Of a DNA stretch of 64,000 nt, positions 34,258 through 45,038 are shown one piece after another. This stretch comes from Halomonas huangheensis (GTDB lineage: Bacteria; Pseudomonadota; Gammaproteobacteria; Pseudomonadales; Halomonadaceae), in assembly GCF_001431725.1 (NCBI RefSeq), contig NZ_CP013106.1, positions 4,092,001-4,156,000 of the forward strand, in the 5' to 3' direction. The first letter of the stretch is position 1; each line of letters begins with the position of its first letter. The notes under the pieces are model-generated. The model saw only the letters and a list, made by a program, of their open reading frames with translations, was not told where the DNA came from and did no database searches. A program made the translations under genes and the position numbers.

Positions 34258-36168
34258 TTGTCACATTTACCGGTGATCGTGGGCATGGGCGGCATCAATC
34301 CTGCCGGTCGAACTTCAGGCCATCAGGCCTTTCGTCGTACCGTGTTCGACGCCCTGTCCGAGACCCAACAGGCCAGTACTCTGCTTGGGCTGGCGGCGTT
34401 GATGCGCCTCGCCAGCCGAGATGCTGACGAACGCTGGCATGATGCTTCCGGCCAGGTGCTGGATGCGCAGACGCTCGTCGCCCAGTCTCGCGACCTGATA
34501 CTCAACCACACGCTGATCCGACGTAACGAGGACCCGCGCTTCGGTGCCGAGGGCATTCCCGGTAACCGCCGTGCGAGTCTTGAGCTGGAAGCGCCACTGA
34601 CCTTCCGCCTGCGCCGCCGCGAACTTCCGAAAGACCTGCCGCCTACCTGGCAGGTGCGTGAGGTCGATCGTCAACACCTCGAAGTCACCGTGCCGGCCGG
34701 CAATATGGATGTCATGCTGCCCGAGGCTCGACCGGCTCAGGTACGTGCCGCCGGCCAACTGCCAACGGGGTTTGATCCCAGCCAACTCTATCGCAGTGTC
34801 CACCACCCGCGAGGCCTGTCGATGTCAGTGTTCGCCGCCAGCGATTGTCTCGGCGACAGTGGACTGGATTGGGACAATCTCCGCGACCAACTCGACCCGG
34901 ACAGCGTTGGGGTCTATGCCGGCAATTCCATCGGTCAGCTCGATGAGGAAGGCTGGGGAGGGTTGATCAAGAGTTTCGTTTCAGGCAAGCGCGCCACCTC
35001 CAAGCAGATGCCACTGGGCTACGGTCAGATGCCTGCTGACTTTCTCAATGCCTATGTGATCGGTAGTGTGGGAACCACCGGCGCCGCCCTCGGTGCCTGT
35101 GCCAGTTTCCTGTATAACCTGCGTCTCGGTGTCCAGGATATTCGCAGCGGTCGTTGCCGGGTGGTTATCGTCGGCACCTCTGACGCACCCATCACTCCAG
35201 AGATCGTCGAAGGCTTCCGCACCATGGGTGCGCTTGCCGATGACGATGGCCTCAAGGCACTGGATGCGCTGGAACTGCTTACCGACGCCGACTATCAGCG
35301 CGCCTGCCGTCCGTTCGCGCGCAATTGCGGCTTCACCATCGGTGAAGCAAGTCAGTTCATCATGCTGATGGATGATGCACTGGCAATAGAGAATGGTGCC
35401 GAGATTCTCGGTAGCGTGCCCGACGTGTTCGTCAATGCCGACGGCTGGAAGCGTTCCATCTCGGCACCGGGCATCGGCAACTATGTCACCCTCGGCAAGG
35501 CCTGTGCGCTGGTTCGCGACATGCTTGGTGAGAAAGCCCTGCGTGAACGTACGTTCGTGCATGCGCATGGCACCTCGACCCCCAAGAACCGTACTACCGA
35601 ATCCCACGTTTTTGACGTGGTCGCCCAGGCCCACGGTATCGAACAGTGGCCAGTGGTGGCCATCAAGGCCTATGTCGGCCATTCCCAGGGAACCGCAGCT
35701 GGCGACCAGTTGACCAATGCTCTGGGTAGCTTCGCCCACCACCTGCTCCCGGGTATCAGCACCGTCGACACCATAGCTGATGACGTGCATGCCGAGCGCC
35801 TGCGCTTCTTCCAGCAACCGCTGGCCTTCGAAGCCGATGCAGCCTTCATCAATGCCAAGGGCTTCGGCGGTAACAATGCCACCGGAGTGGTGCTGTCACC
35901 CGATGCCACTGAGCGCCTGCTGCGCAAGCGTCATGGCGAGGCAACCCTCGACAAGTGGCGTGTCCGTCGCGAGGAAGTACGTGCCCGAGCCGGTCGCTAC
36001 CATGCAGCGGCCGATACAGGCCACTTCGATGTTCGCTATCGTTTCGGTGAAGGCGTGCTGGAAGGCCCGGAACTGAGTGTGGGGATCGAAAGCATCCATA
36101 TCCCGGGTTATGCTCGGCCAGTCTCGTTGAACGTCGATAACCCCTTCGGGCGTCTCGACGACGATTGA
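34258..36168 (+). CDS. fabY: Beta-ketoacyl synthase FabY (fatty acid initiation type)
   Basis: A 636-residue condensing enzyme whose start (SHLPVIVGMGGINPAGRTSGHQAFRR) and length match Pseudomonas aeruginosa FabY, which condenses acetyl-CoA with malonyl-ACP. The catalytic Cys near 281 lies in TTGAALGACASFLYNLR. The two His are in FVHAHGTSTPKNRTTES and IKAYVGHSQGTAAG. The start is taken as TTG 34258, seven bases after GAGGA; a TTG at 34207 would add 17 unmatched residues. It leads a fabY-coaD-ferredoxin cluster. Confidence 0.88.
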   Translation: MSHLPVIVGMGGINPAGRTSGHQAFRRTVFDALSETQQASTLLGLAALMRLASRDADERWHDASGQVLDAQTLVAQSRDLILNHTLIRRNEDPRFGAEGIPGNRRASLELEAPLTFRLRRRELPKDLPPTWQVREVDRQHLEVTVPAGNMDVMLPEARPAQVRAAGQLPTGFDPSQLYRSVHHPRGLSMSVFAASDCLGDSGLDWDNLRDQLDPDSVGVYAGNSIGQLDEEGWGGLIKSFVSGKRATSKQMPLGYGQMPADFLNAYVIGSVGTTGAALGACASFLYNLRLGVQDIRSGRCRVVIVGTSDAPITPEIVEGFRTMGALADDDGLKALDALELLTDADYQRACRPFARNCGFTIGEASQFIMLMDDALAIENGAEILGSVPDVFVNADGWKRSISAPGIGNYVTLGKACALVRDMLGEKALRERTFVHAHGTSTPKNRTTESHVFDVVAQAHGIEQWPVVAIKAYVGHSQGTAAGDQLTNALGSFAHHLLPGISTVDTIADDVHAERLRFFQQPLAFEADAAFINAKGFGGNNATGVVLSPDATERLLRKRHGEATLDKWRVRREEVRARAGRYHAAADTGHFDVRYRFGEGVLEGPELSVGIESIHIPGYARPVSLNVDNPFGRLDDD

Positions 36169-36193
36169 CTCGCGATTCGTGCCCTCCCCCTAG

Positions 36194-37066
<873 letters not shown>

Positions 37067-37639
37067 TATTCGCTGACCGAGCCATCGCTCAAGCCAGCAC
37101 TACATAGAGCACAGCGCCTGTCAACGGGCTGGAACAAGAGCCCCGGGGAGCAGGAAGAGCGGGCAGAACTGGAAGCATGAGGGAGAGGATCTTCTTCGCT
37201 CAGGTGTCCGCTCTCTCGATGTCAGTCGCAGTGCTCAGGCTCTCGTCGAGCATATCGTTCTTGCCTCCGCCTTCGAGCAGAATCGCAATCGCTGCGAGCG
37301 AGCCATGGCCAATATCAGCAACGAACTCGCATAACCCCGCACAAAACCAACCCCTTCCAGAATGTATCCAGCACACCTATTACAGCCGCCCCTTCGCGAC
37401 AGCATGAGCTCATGGTGAAAATCACCAGCCCTACAGATGACAAGGTGTGCTGGCAAACATCGGGGAAATTCCCTTGAACGACTCACGACACCCTCCACAA
37501 GGCCTTTCCGTACCCACACAGCTGTCAGATTCACGGATCTCGCATCGGATTCGACCGTAGCCCGGCCAGTATTGCTCTGTTGGCTTGCAGCCAGCCGGAC
37601 ACAACGCGATCATGTGAGCCCTTTACCCAGAGCCAGACC
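37067..37639. other. Region without a recognisable gene
   Basis: About 570 bp between the ferredoxin and MATE genes. Small frames on both strands (37177-37407 plus, 37235-37534 minus) have no leader, no homology I recognise and unusual composition. I see no strong hairpin or palindrome. Confidence 0.4.
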
Positions 37640-38974
37640 GTGCACACCTTCAAGGACGCCCTCTCCAGCTTTCCACGCATCGCCACCATTGCCTGGCCGA
37701 TCATTCTGTCCAATATCACCGTTCCGCTTCTCGGCCTGGTGGATACCGCTGTGGTTGGGCATCTTGAGGATTCTCGCTACCTCGCCGGCGTTACCCTTGG
37801 GGCGATGCTGTTCAGTTTCCTGTACTGGGGCTTCGGCTTTCTGCGTATGGGCACCACCGGACTGACCTCACAGGCCATGGGACGTGAGCAGCACGACTCG
37901 GTTCGTCATCTGCTGGGGCAGTCACTGATCATGGCGGCCCTGATCGGTGTACTGCTGATCGCGCTGGGCGACCCTCTTGTCGCACTTGGCCTGTACTTGC
38001 TTGACGGTAGCGAAAGCGCCTCACAACTGGCACAGAGCTACGCTGCCATTCGCCTACTCTCGGCCCCCGCGGTACTCGCCAACTATGCCATCCTCGGCTG
38101 GTTCCTCGGCCAGCAGAACAGCCGCGTTACCCTGGCACTGTTGCTGGTCAACAATGGCGTCAATATCGTCCTCGATCTGGTATTTGTCGTCGGCCTGGAG
38201 ATGACCAGCGATGGCGTGGCCTGGGCCTCGGTGATTGCCGACTATAGCGCCTGTGGCCTGGGCCTATGGCTGTGCCGCCGTCGCCTGCTATGCCTTGGCG
38301 GTCGTTTCGTGAAAGCCCGCCTGCTGCGACTCTCGGCCTATGCCGAACTGTTCTCGGTCAATGGCAATCTATTCGTGCGTACCATGGGCCTGCTGTTCGC
38401 CCAGGCTTTCTTCACCGCCCAGGGAGCGGCTCAGGGCGATACCATTCTTGCCGCCAACGCCGTGCTGCTGCAGTTCATCATGCTGACCTCCTATGCGCTG
38501 GATGGCTTTGCCAATGCTGCAGAGGCCTTGACTGGACATGCCATTGGCCGACGGCGTTTTGACCAGTTCGCCACTGCCGTGCGCGGTGCCGCACTCTGCT
38601 CGCTGGTAACCGCAGGCGTTGCCAGCCTCGCCTTCGCCTTTGGTGGTAATGCGCTGATCGCCCTACTGACAGGGCTTCCCGAAGTGCGCGCCGCGGCGGC
38701 GGACTACATGCCCTGGATGGTCATGATGCCGCTGATAGCCGTATGGAGCTATCTGCTGGATGGCGTTTTCATCGGCGCCACGGCCATTCGTGAAATGCGC
38801 AACTCGATCTTCATCGGACTGATCGTCTATCTTCCGCTATGGTGGCTAACGCAAGGTCTCGGCAATCATGGACTATGGCTGGCCTTCATGACCTTTACCG
38901 CAGTTCGCTCGGCGGTATTGATCGGCTACTACCTGCGCTACCGACATTCGCGCTGGAGCGACAGTAGTCTTTGA
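37640..38974 (+). CDS. MATE-family efflux transporter (DinF type)
   Basis: A twelve-helix protein of about 444 residues. The N-terminal repeat has AWPIILSNITVPLLGLVDTAVVGHL with the conserved Asp, then GFLRMGTTGLTSQAMG. The C-terminal half has LDGFANAAEALTGHAIGRR. These are DinF/YdhE-branch features; such pumps export drugs or metabolites with sodium or protons. The start is uncertain: GTG 37640 gives the family N-terminus, TTG 37580 adds 20 residues, and neither has a clear leader. Confidence 0.88.
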   Translation: MHTFKDALSSFPRIATIAWPIILSNITVPLLGLVDTAVVGHLEDSRYLAGVTLGAMLFSFLYWGFGFLRMGTTGLTSQAMGREQHDSVRHLLGQSLIMAALIGVLLIALGDPLVALGLYLLDGSESASQLAQSYAAIRLLSAPAVLANYAILGWFLGQQNSRVTLALLLVNNGVNIVLDLVFVVGLEMTSDGVAWASVIADYSACGLGLWLCRRRLLCLGGRFVKARLLRLSAYAELFSVNGNLFVRTMGLLFAQAFFTAQGAAQGDTILAANAVLLQFIMLTSYALDGFANAAEALTGHAIGRRRFDQFATAVRGAALCSLVTAGVASLAFAFGGNALIALLTGLPEVRAAAADYMPWMVMMPLIAVWSYLLDGVFIGATAIREMRNSIFIGLIVYLPLWWLTQGLGNHGLWLAFMTFTAVRSAVLIGYYLRYRHSRWSDSSL

Positions 38975-39064
38975 CTCGCCTATTGCACTGCGGCAGGGTA
39001 CGGAAGAAGCGCATTGCCGGGCCCGAGAATATCTCCTACACAACCAGAAGAAGCGAACCACGCC

Positions 39065-40375
39065 ATGCTGAGAGCTCTTTCACGTCCTGCAGTGAAACTG
39101 GTCGAGCGCTATCTGCCCGACCCTTATATCTTCGTGTTGTTGCTGACCCTGATCGCGGCTGCGGCTGCCATTGCCATCGAGCGCCAGTCACCGATGGCTG
39201 TCCTCACCTATTGGGGTGACGGGTTCTGGAGTCTATTGTCGTTCTCCATGCAGATGCTGTTGGTGCTGGTCACTGGCTTCATGCTGGCCAGTTCACCTCC
39301 GGTAAAACGCCTGCTCTCCAGGCTCGCCGGTCTGGCCAACAATGCCGGTGCAGCGATCATTCTGGTAACGCTGGTCTCGCTGGCCGCCAGTTGGATCAAC
39401 TGGGGGTTCGGATTGGTCGTGGGCGCGCTGTTTGCCAAGGAATTGGCTAGACAGATCAAGGTTGACTATCGACTGCTGGTCGCCAGCGCCTATTCCGGTT
39501 TCGTGGTCTGGCATGGTGGTCTGGCCGGTTCAGTACCTCTGACCATCGCCACCGACGGGCACTTCTCGATGGAGCAGATCGGTATCATCGGCACGTCCGA
39601 AACGATCTTTTCGGCGTTCAACCTACTGATCGTGGCAGCGCTGTTCGTCTCCGTACCATTGGTCAATCGCATGATGCTGCCGAGCGAGCGGGAAAGCGTC
39701 TATATCGACCCGACCCTGCTCGGTGAAGAGAGTGACAGCACACGTCCCCGCCTCACCCGTCCTGCCGAACGTCTGGAAAACAGCATCACACTGGCACTGC
39801 TGGTCGGCGTGCCCGGCCTGATCTACCTGGTGAGCTACTTCATCGGCGGCGGCGGGCTGAACTTGAATGTGGTCAACTTCATGTTCCTGTTCCTCGCCAT
39901 CGTGTTGCACCGTACGCCACAGAGTCTGCTCAACAGCCTCCATGAAGGCATCAAGGGCGGTGCAGGTATCGTCATCCAGTTCCCGTTCTATGCTGGGATC
40001 ATGGCGATCATGATTCAGTCTGGCCTCGCCGAGACCATGTCTCAGGCGATGATCTCCTTTGCCACCGAAAAGACGCTGCCATTCTGGACCTTCATCAGTG
40101 CCGGCATCGTCAACATGTTCGTACCCTCAGGTGGAGGCCAGTGGGCCGTGCAGGCACCGGTTGTCATCCCCGCGGCTCAAGCGCTGGGCGTCGACATTCC
40201 CCGCGCTGCCATGGCCGTCGCCTGGGGTGACGCCTGGACCAACCTGCTGCAGCCGTTCTGGGCGCTGCCCGTGCTGGGTATTGCTGGCCTCAAGGCCAAG
40301 GACATCATGGGCTTCTGCCTGATCCAACTGATCATCACCGGGATCATCATTTCCATCGGCCTGACCTGGCTATAG
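39065..40375 (+). CDS. atoE: Short-chain fatty acid transporter, AtoE type
   Basis: A 436-residue polytopic protein. It starts MLRALSRPAVKLVERYLPDPYIFVLLLT and contains WINWGFGLVVGALFAKELAR, YSGFVVWHGGLAGSVPL and NMFVPSGGGQWAVQAPV, all signatures of the AtoE/DcuC-like short-chain fatty acid carriers. It would import butyrate or acetoacetate-like acids. ATG 39065 is chosen on family alignment; its leader (AGAAGAAG) is distant. It follows the MATE gene by 90 bp and is probably separately expressed. Confidence 0.88.
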   Translation: MLRALSRPAVKLVERYLPDPYIFVLLLTLIAAAAAIAIERQSPMAVLTYWGDGFWSLLSFSMQMLLVLVTGFMLASSPPVKRLLSRLAGLANNAGAAIILVTLVSLAASWINWGFGLVVGALFAKELARQIKVDYRLLVASAYSGFVVWHGGLAGSVPLTIATDGHFSMEQIGIIGTSETIFSAFNLLIVAALFVSVPLVNRMMLPSERESVYIDPTLLGEESDSTRPRLTRPAERLENSITLALLVGVPGLIYLVSYFIGGGGLNLNVVNFMFLFLAIVLHRTPQSLLNSLHEGIKGGAGIVIQFPFYAGIMAIMIQSGLAETMSQAMISFATEKTLPFWTFISAGIVNMFVPSGGGQWAVQAPVVIPAAQALGVDIPRAAMAVAWGDAWTNLLQPFWALPVLGIAGLKAKDIMGFCLIQLIITGIIISIGLTWL

Positions 40376-40477
40376 ACTGAACCTATCTCGATAGTACATA
40401 GCGCCTTGCCTCCATTGATGGAGCAAGGCGTTTGTCATGAAGACACATATAACGAAATACACCCAAGGACCGCCCCT

Positions 40478-40951
40478 ATGGACGAACACCGTCTCCCCGG
40501 CCAGCACGAGCTGACCATGACCGTACTGATGACTCCTGATATGGCCAACTTCAGTGGCAAGGTACACGGTGGCGCAATTCTCAAGAAGCTCGACGAAGTC
40601 GCCTATGCCTGCGCCAGCCGCTATTCGGGGAACTATGTGGTCACGCTGTCGGTGGACCAGGTAACGTTCAAACAACCTATCCATGTCGGTGAACTGGTTA
40701 CCTTCCTGGCCACAGTCAACCACGTCGGTCGTTCATCGATGGAAATCGGTATCAAGGTTGTCGCCGAGGACATCCAGCAGAAGGTGATTCGTCATACCAA
40801 CAGCTGCTACCTGACCATGGTCGCCGTGGATGCCGACGGTCGCCCTGCCGCCATCGCTCCGCTGGAGCTCAAGACCGAGTTGCAGAAACGTCGCTTCGAA
40901 CAGGCTACACGACGCAAGGAACTACGCCAGCAGGCTCAGCAGCAGAAATGA
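40478..40951 (+). CDS. Hotdog-fold acyl-CoA thioesterase
   Basis: A 157-residue acyl-CoA hydrolase. The core is FSGKVHGGAILKKLDEVAYACASRYSG, with the catalytic Asp/Glu region in LDEVAY, followed by VDQVTFKQPIHVGELV, typical of the YciA/BACH subfamily that forms hexamers. The C-terminus is a basic, Gln-rich helix. ATG 40478 has AAGGA upstream. It hydrolyses short to medium acyl-CoAs; the exact chain length is not readable from sequence. Confidence 0.88.
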   Translation: MDEHRLPGQHELTMTVLMTPDMANFSGKVHGGAILKKLDEVAYACASRYSGNYVVTLSVDQVTFKQPIHVGELVTFLATVNHVGRSSMEIGIKVVAEDIQQKVIRHTNSCYLTMVAVDADGRPAAIAPLELKTELQKRRFEQATRRKELRQQAQQQK

Positions 40952-40977
40952 CTCCCGCTATACCCGCCGCTCAGTAG

Positions 40978-41018
40978 ATGACAACAACATGCATCACAAC
41001 AACATGCATCATAACAAC
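40978..41018. repeat. 15-bp direct repeats after the thioesterase gene
   Basis: ATGCATCACAACAAC at 40989 and its near copy ATGCATCATAACAAC at 41004, with a shortened unit ATGACAACAAC at 40978. The array ends directly against the hairpin at 41020. No gene covers it. Confidence 0.8.
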
Positions 41019-41019
41019 A

Positions 41020-41042
41020 AGGCCGCCCCTCACGGACGGCCT
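41020..41042 (-). terminator. Probable terminator of the I78-type lipoprotein gene
   Basis: Arms AGGCCG and CGGCCT with further internal CC/GG pairing. On the minus strand TTGTTGTTATG follows, supplied by the adjacent repeat array. It lies 29 bases past the gene's stop. Confidence 0.55.
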
Positions 41043-41071
41043 CCGGTCCTGCTGCCCTACCGAGCAGTGTC

Positions 41072-41407
41072 TCAACCACAAGTGACGTCGATGATCACAT
41101 CATTGTCGTCCAGCTTGACGTTGAGACGGTCCATACGCAGGTCCATGGTCGCAGCGGTATTCGGACGCAGCACTCGCAAGGTTGCGGCACCGCTATCGCT
41201 CAGCAATTGAGCATCCAGGCCCTGCTGATAACCCTGTCCAATCAGATTCTGGACGGCATCGACATCGCACATATCCTGACGATCGTCAGTCATGGCGGGC
41301 GGCAAGGGTGCGGGGGCCTTCTCGGCCTGACTACCGCTGGAACCCGTGGAGCATCCCACCAGGCCCAACGAGGCCACCATCAGAAATACGCAGGAAATTC
41401 GGATCAT
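41072..41407 (-). CDS. I78-type peptidase inhibitor lipoprotein
   Basis: A 111-residue lipoprotein precursor. The signal peptide ends in the lipobox LVGC (Cys19). The mature domain has CDVDAVQNLIGQGYQQ and ends in AATMDLRMDRLNVKLDDNDVIIDVTCG, the C-terminal signature of the I78 (elastase/subtilisin inhibitor-like) family, with its two cysteines. It likely sits in the outer membrane facing the periplasm. The inhibitor role is a family property and is not shown for this protein. Confidence 0.82.
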   Translation of the reverse strand: MIRISCVFLMVASLGLVGCSTGSSGSQAEKAPAPLPPAMTDDRQDMCDVDAVQNLIGQGYQQGLDAQLLSDSGAATLRVLRPNTAATMDLRMDRLNVKLDDNDVIIDVTCG

Positions 41408-41498
41408 GGTTGGCCTCCAATGCCTATCGGATCTACAGACTCATGCTCTTCAGATTCACCCTCTCAAGAGTCAGCCTGCACAAGAACAGGAAAAGTCC

Positions 41499-41520
41499 GG
41501 CGCCGCTGAACAGCGGCGCC
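41499..41520 (-). terminator. Terminator of the entericidin-like gene
   Basis: Perfect ten-base arms GGCGCCGCTG and CAGCGGCGCC around AA. On the minus strand GGACTTTTCCTG follows. It lies ten bases past the stop at 41530. Confidence 0.7.
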
Positions 41521-41529
41521 TCGCGCCGG

Positions 41530-41664
41530 CTACTTGTTGGCGCTGTTCTGAATGCCTTCACCGGCCTTTTCGATATCCTGGCCAACACCCCGCCAGGTGT
41601 TGCAGCCACTCAGCATCGCCAGTGTCAGCAGCGACACCAGCACAACAGACAGGGTTCTTCTCAT
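41530..41664 (-). CDS. ecnB: Entericidin EcnA/EcnB-family lipoprotein
   Basis: A 44-residue gene with AAGGAG before its ATG. The protein has a signal sequence (MRRTLSVVLVSLLTLAMLSGC) with lipobox LSGC, then NTWRGVGQDIEKAGEGIQNSANK, the conserved entericidin tail. Entericidins are small membrane lipoproteins linked to stationary-phase lysis or antidote function in enterobacteria; the role elsewhere is unclear. Only one entericidin is present here, without an EcnA/EcnB pair. The strong hairpin just downstream supports a separate transcript. Confidence 0.88.
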   Translation of the reverse strand: MRRTLSVVLVSLLTLAMLSGCNTWRGVGQDIEKAGEGIQNSANK

Positions 41665-41758
41665 TGTCGACTCTCCTTGAGCATATTCTGGCTTGATACC
41701 CGACTAATTTAGCATGAAGGGTCCACAAAGTGAGCCAGTTCATGGGGCACAGCTCTCT

Positions 41759-42505
41759 CTACAGCACCAGCAGCTTGAAAATGATCGCAACAATGACGGT
41801 CAGCGTCAGCCACTTGACCACCTGGGCGCCTCGCGGACTCATATTGACCTTCACCGCCAACCAGGCCCCGGTCATGCTTCCGGCTGCAAGCATCAGACCG
41901 TAGCTCCAGCGCACCTGGTCATGCCACAGGAACATTGCCAGTGCAGGCAGCGTGTAAACCAGAATGATCACAACCTTGAAGGCATTGACTTGCGCGAGAT
42001 CAATCTTCAGCGCGCGATACAGCACGATTATAAACAGAATACCTACGCCGACCTGCAGGAATCCACCATAGACACCGATCAGGAACATCACCAGATACAC
42101 CGCCGGTGTCAGGCGTTCCCTTGTGAGAGGGCGCGTATCCAGACGCGGTTGAGGGAGGATCATGATCACTGCAGCGGCAACCATCACCGTCACCAGAATC
42201 GATTCAAACAAGGCATCACTGACCTGAAGCGCCAGCCACACTCCTACCAGCGACCCCAGAACTGCCGGCATCGCCAGACGTAGACTCAGGTTGATGTGAC
42301 GAGCCCCGGCGCGGAAGAAGTTCCAGGTTGCCGACACACTCTGTAGAGCAATCGACACCCGGTTGGTACCGTTGGCCACCTGAGGTGGTAACCCAAGAAA
42401 CATCAACAATGGCAACGTCAGCATCGAGCCGCCAGCAGACAGCACATTGATGAATCCAGCAACAACGCCGATACCCAGTAGGGCAAAGGCTTCCATGTAT
42501 GTCAT
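41759..42505 (-). CDS. TauE/SafE-family sulfite/organosulfonate permease
   Basis: A 248-residue protein of about eight helices. It starts LLGIGVVAGFINVLSAGGSMLTLPLLMFLG, the TauE/SafE glycine-rich first repeat, and has GVYGGFLQVGVGILFIIVL in the second. AAGGA precedes the ATG at 42505. The family exports sulfite, sulfoacetate or related anions. No sulfur gene lies nearby to narrow the substrate. Confidence 0.88.
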   Translation of the reverse strand: MTYMEAFALLGIGVVAGFINVLSAGGSMLTLPLLMFLGLPPQVANGTNRVSIALQSVSATWNFFRAGARHINLSLRLAMPAVLGSLVGVWLALQVSDALFESILVTVMVAAAVIMILPQPRLDTRPLTRERLTPAVYLVMFLIGVYGGFLQVGVGILFIIVLYRALKIDLAQVNAFKVVIILVYTLPALAMFLWHDQVRWSYGLMLAAGSMTGAWLAVKVNMSPRGAQVVKWLTLTVIVAIIFKLLVL

Positions 42506-42596
42506 GTGTGTATTCCTTGCAGAGTCCCAACAGGGACTAAACCTCGAGTGGAACTGTCGTGTACTCTGTCAGACATCCCTGAGACTGGAGCCCATC

Positions 42597-43018
42597 ATGC
42601 CTGATATTCCGCTGGATCCGCGCCTTGTCGCCGACAGCTACCCGCTTACCGAACTGCCACTGTGCCAGTTGCGCTTGATGGACGACTCACGCTACCTATG
42701 GCTGATACTGATCCCGAGACGAGCCGGTGTCAGTGAGGTATTCGAACTCAGCCCGGAAGACCAGCATCAGCTGTGGCGCGAAGCGGCCATCATCGGCAAG
42801 GCCATCAAGGCGCACCGCGATGGCGACAAGCTCAATATCGCCAGTCTCGGCAATATGGTGCCGCAGTTGCATATCCATGTAATCGTGCGCCACCAGGGCG
42901 ACGCCGCCTGGCCCGGCCCGGTGTGGGGGCAGGGACAAGCCGAGCCTTACGACAAGGAATACCTCGCGGAAGTCCGCGAGCGAGTACTGGCCATAGTCAG
43001 CGGCATCCGTTTCAGCGA

Positions 43019-43022
<4 letters not shown>
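42597..43022 (+). CDS. HIT-domain protein
   Basis: A 141-residue histidine-triad hydrolase. The active-site motif is PQLHIHVIVRHQGD, the QxHxHxx variant in which the first His is Gln. The upstream NIASLGNMV is also conserved in this subgroup. ATG 42597 follows GGAG; the frame is open to 42447. It would hydrolyse nucleotide conjugates in the cytoplasm. It ends tail to tail with the NicO gene, overlapping it by four bases. Confidence 0.88.
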
Positions 43023-44031
<1,009 letters not shown>

Positions 44032-44035
<4 letters not shown>

Positions 44036-44679
44036 CGACAATCCACCTCACCGGTTTCCGCGAAGAAACGCCCGAGGCCTGGCGAAGCGATATCGGTTTT
44101 ATCCAGCGCCGAGGCTTCCATAACCTTCTCTGGATCAGGGTCCGCGAGCAGAATCTGATGACGGCATTGCAGGGAAGCCGGGGGCACCAGAGCTGTCGGC
44201 ATCGGGTGACGACCATCATCAGACTCGTGTACCACCTCCACGTAATAGCTGGGGTCGTAGACTTGATAGGTCAGCAAATGGCCTGCAAGCGGAACCGGCT
44301 CAGTGAGAGGCAACCGGAAATGCAGCACGATACGGCCATCGTTGTTCATCACCGAGGCTGCGGTGACCGGGTCGAACTCGACTGCCTGATCATCGACACT
44401 GGCCTCCGTGAAGAAGCCTTGTGGTGCCAGGCTCTGCAGCATGTCGCCGCCCAGCTTGTCGAGCGCGGCTTCCATGCCATCACCGTCCGCCTGCAACTCC
44501 TCAAGCAGAATGGCGCTGTAGAAGGGGTCCAGTCGCCAGGCCTCCTCAAGCGCCACCAGCCGTCCTTCGTCGTCGGCAATAACACGTATTGACAGGTCGA
44601 CCCAGGAATGGGGGTGAGCCATCGCCGTTGCCACGGGCAGCATCAGTAGCGCGAGGAACAGCACCTTGCCTGCAATCAT
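44032..44679 (-). CDS. DUF1007-family periplasmic protein
   Basis: A 215-residue protein with a signal peptide ending at ATAMA. The mature protein starts HPHSWVDLSIRV, a His-rich N-terminus typical of DUF1007, and contains FDPFY-like LDPFYSAILLEEL and YQVYDPSYYVEV. DUF1007 genes commonly precede NicO transporter genes, and the exposed HPH end suggests metal binding. It overlaps both neighbours by four bases (ATGA), so the operon is translationally coupled. Confidence 0.85.
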
Positions 44680-45038
44680 GAAGCCGGCCCGAGACGATGC
44701 TGAAGTTCGATGAACAGGGGTTCAACGACATCAGCCGACAAACGCTGTCCGCCACGGAAACCCTGCAGCGCAATATCGGCGCCGGTTGCGCTCTCGCTGA
44801 CTCGTACCTCGACACGATAGATCGGCCAACGCGCCAGGCTGGCATCAATGCGTCTCAGGTTGCCATCCGCCGAGGTAATGACATAGCCCTGCTCCATCAG
44901 AAGCGCCAGCGTTTCACGAATGGCGACATCGGCACTGGCTGTCGTCGGCATGCTACGTACCGGCGCCGATGGCGGAGGGCTGGTAACACACCCCGCCAGC
45001 AACACCGATACAAGGAGTACGGGTAGCAGTCGTCTCAT
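44676..45038 (-). CDS. Small lipoprotein in the NicO operon
   Basis: A 120-residue lipoprotein precursor with lipobox LLAGC (Cys17), then a Ser/Pro-rich linker and a compact domain with LALLMEQGYVITSADGNLRRIDA and YRVEVRVSESATGADIALQGFRGG. I do not recognise the family. It overlaps the genes on both sides by four bases, so expression with the DUF1007-NicO pair is near certain. Function unknown. Confidence 0.78.
   Translation of the reverse strand: MRRLLPVLLVSVLLAGCVTSPPPSAPVRSMPTTASADVAIRETLALLMEQGYVITSADGNLRRIDASLARWPIYRVEVRVSESATGADIALQGFRGGQRLSADVVEPLFIELQHRLGPAS

Noticed and set aside
33935-34264. Overlapping small frames upstream of fabY
   Set aside because: Neither has a ribosome site or recognisable features; composition resembles untranslated DNA.
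34981-35817. 278-codon minus-strand frame opposite fabY
   Set aside because: It covers the FabY catalytic motifs in antisense and has no independent support.
37177-37534. Small frames on both strands before the MATE gene
   Set aside because: No leader, no motif, and frames overlap on opposite strands; treated as non-coding.
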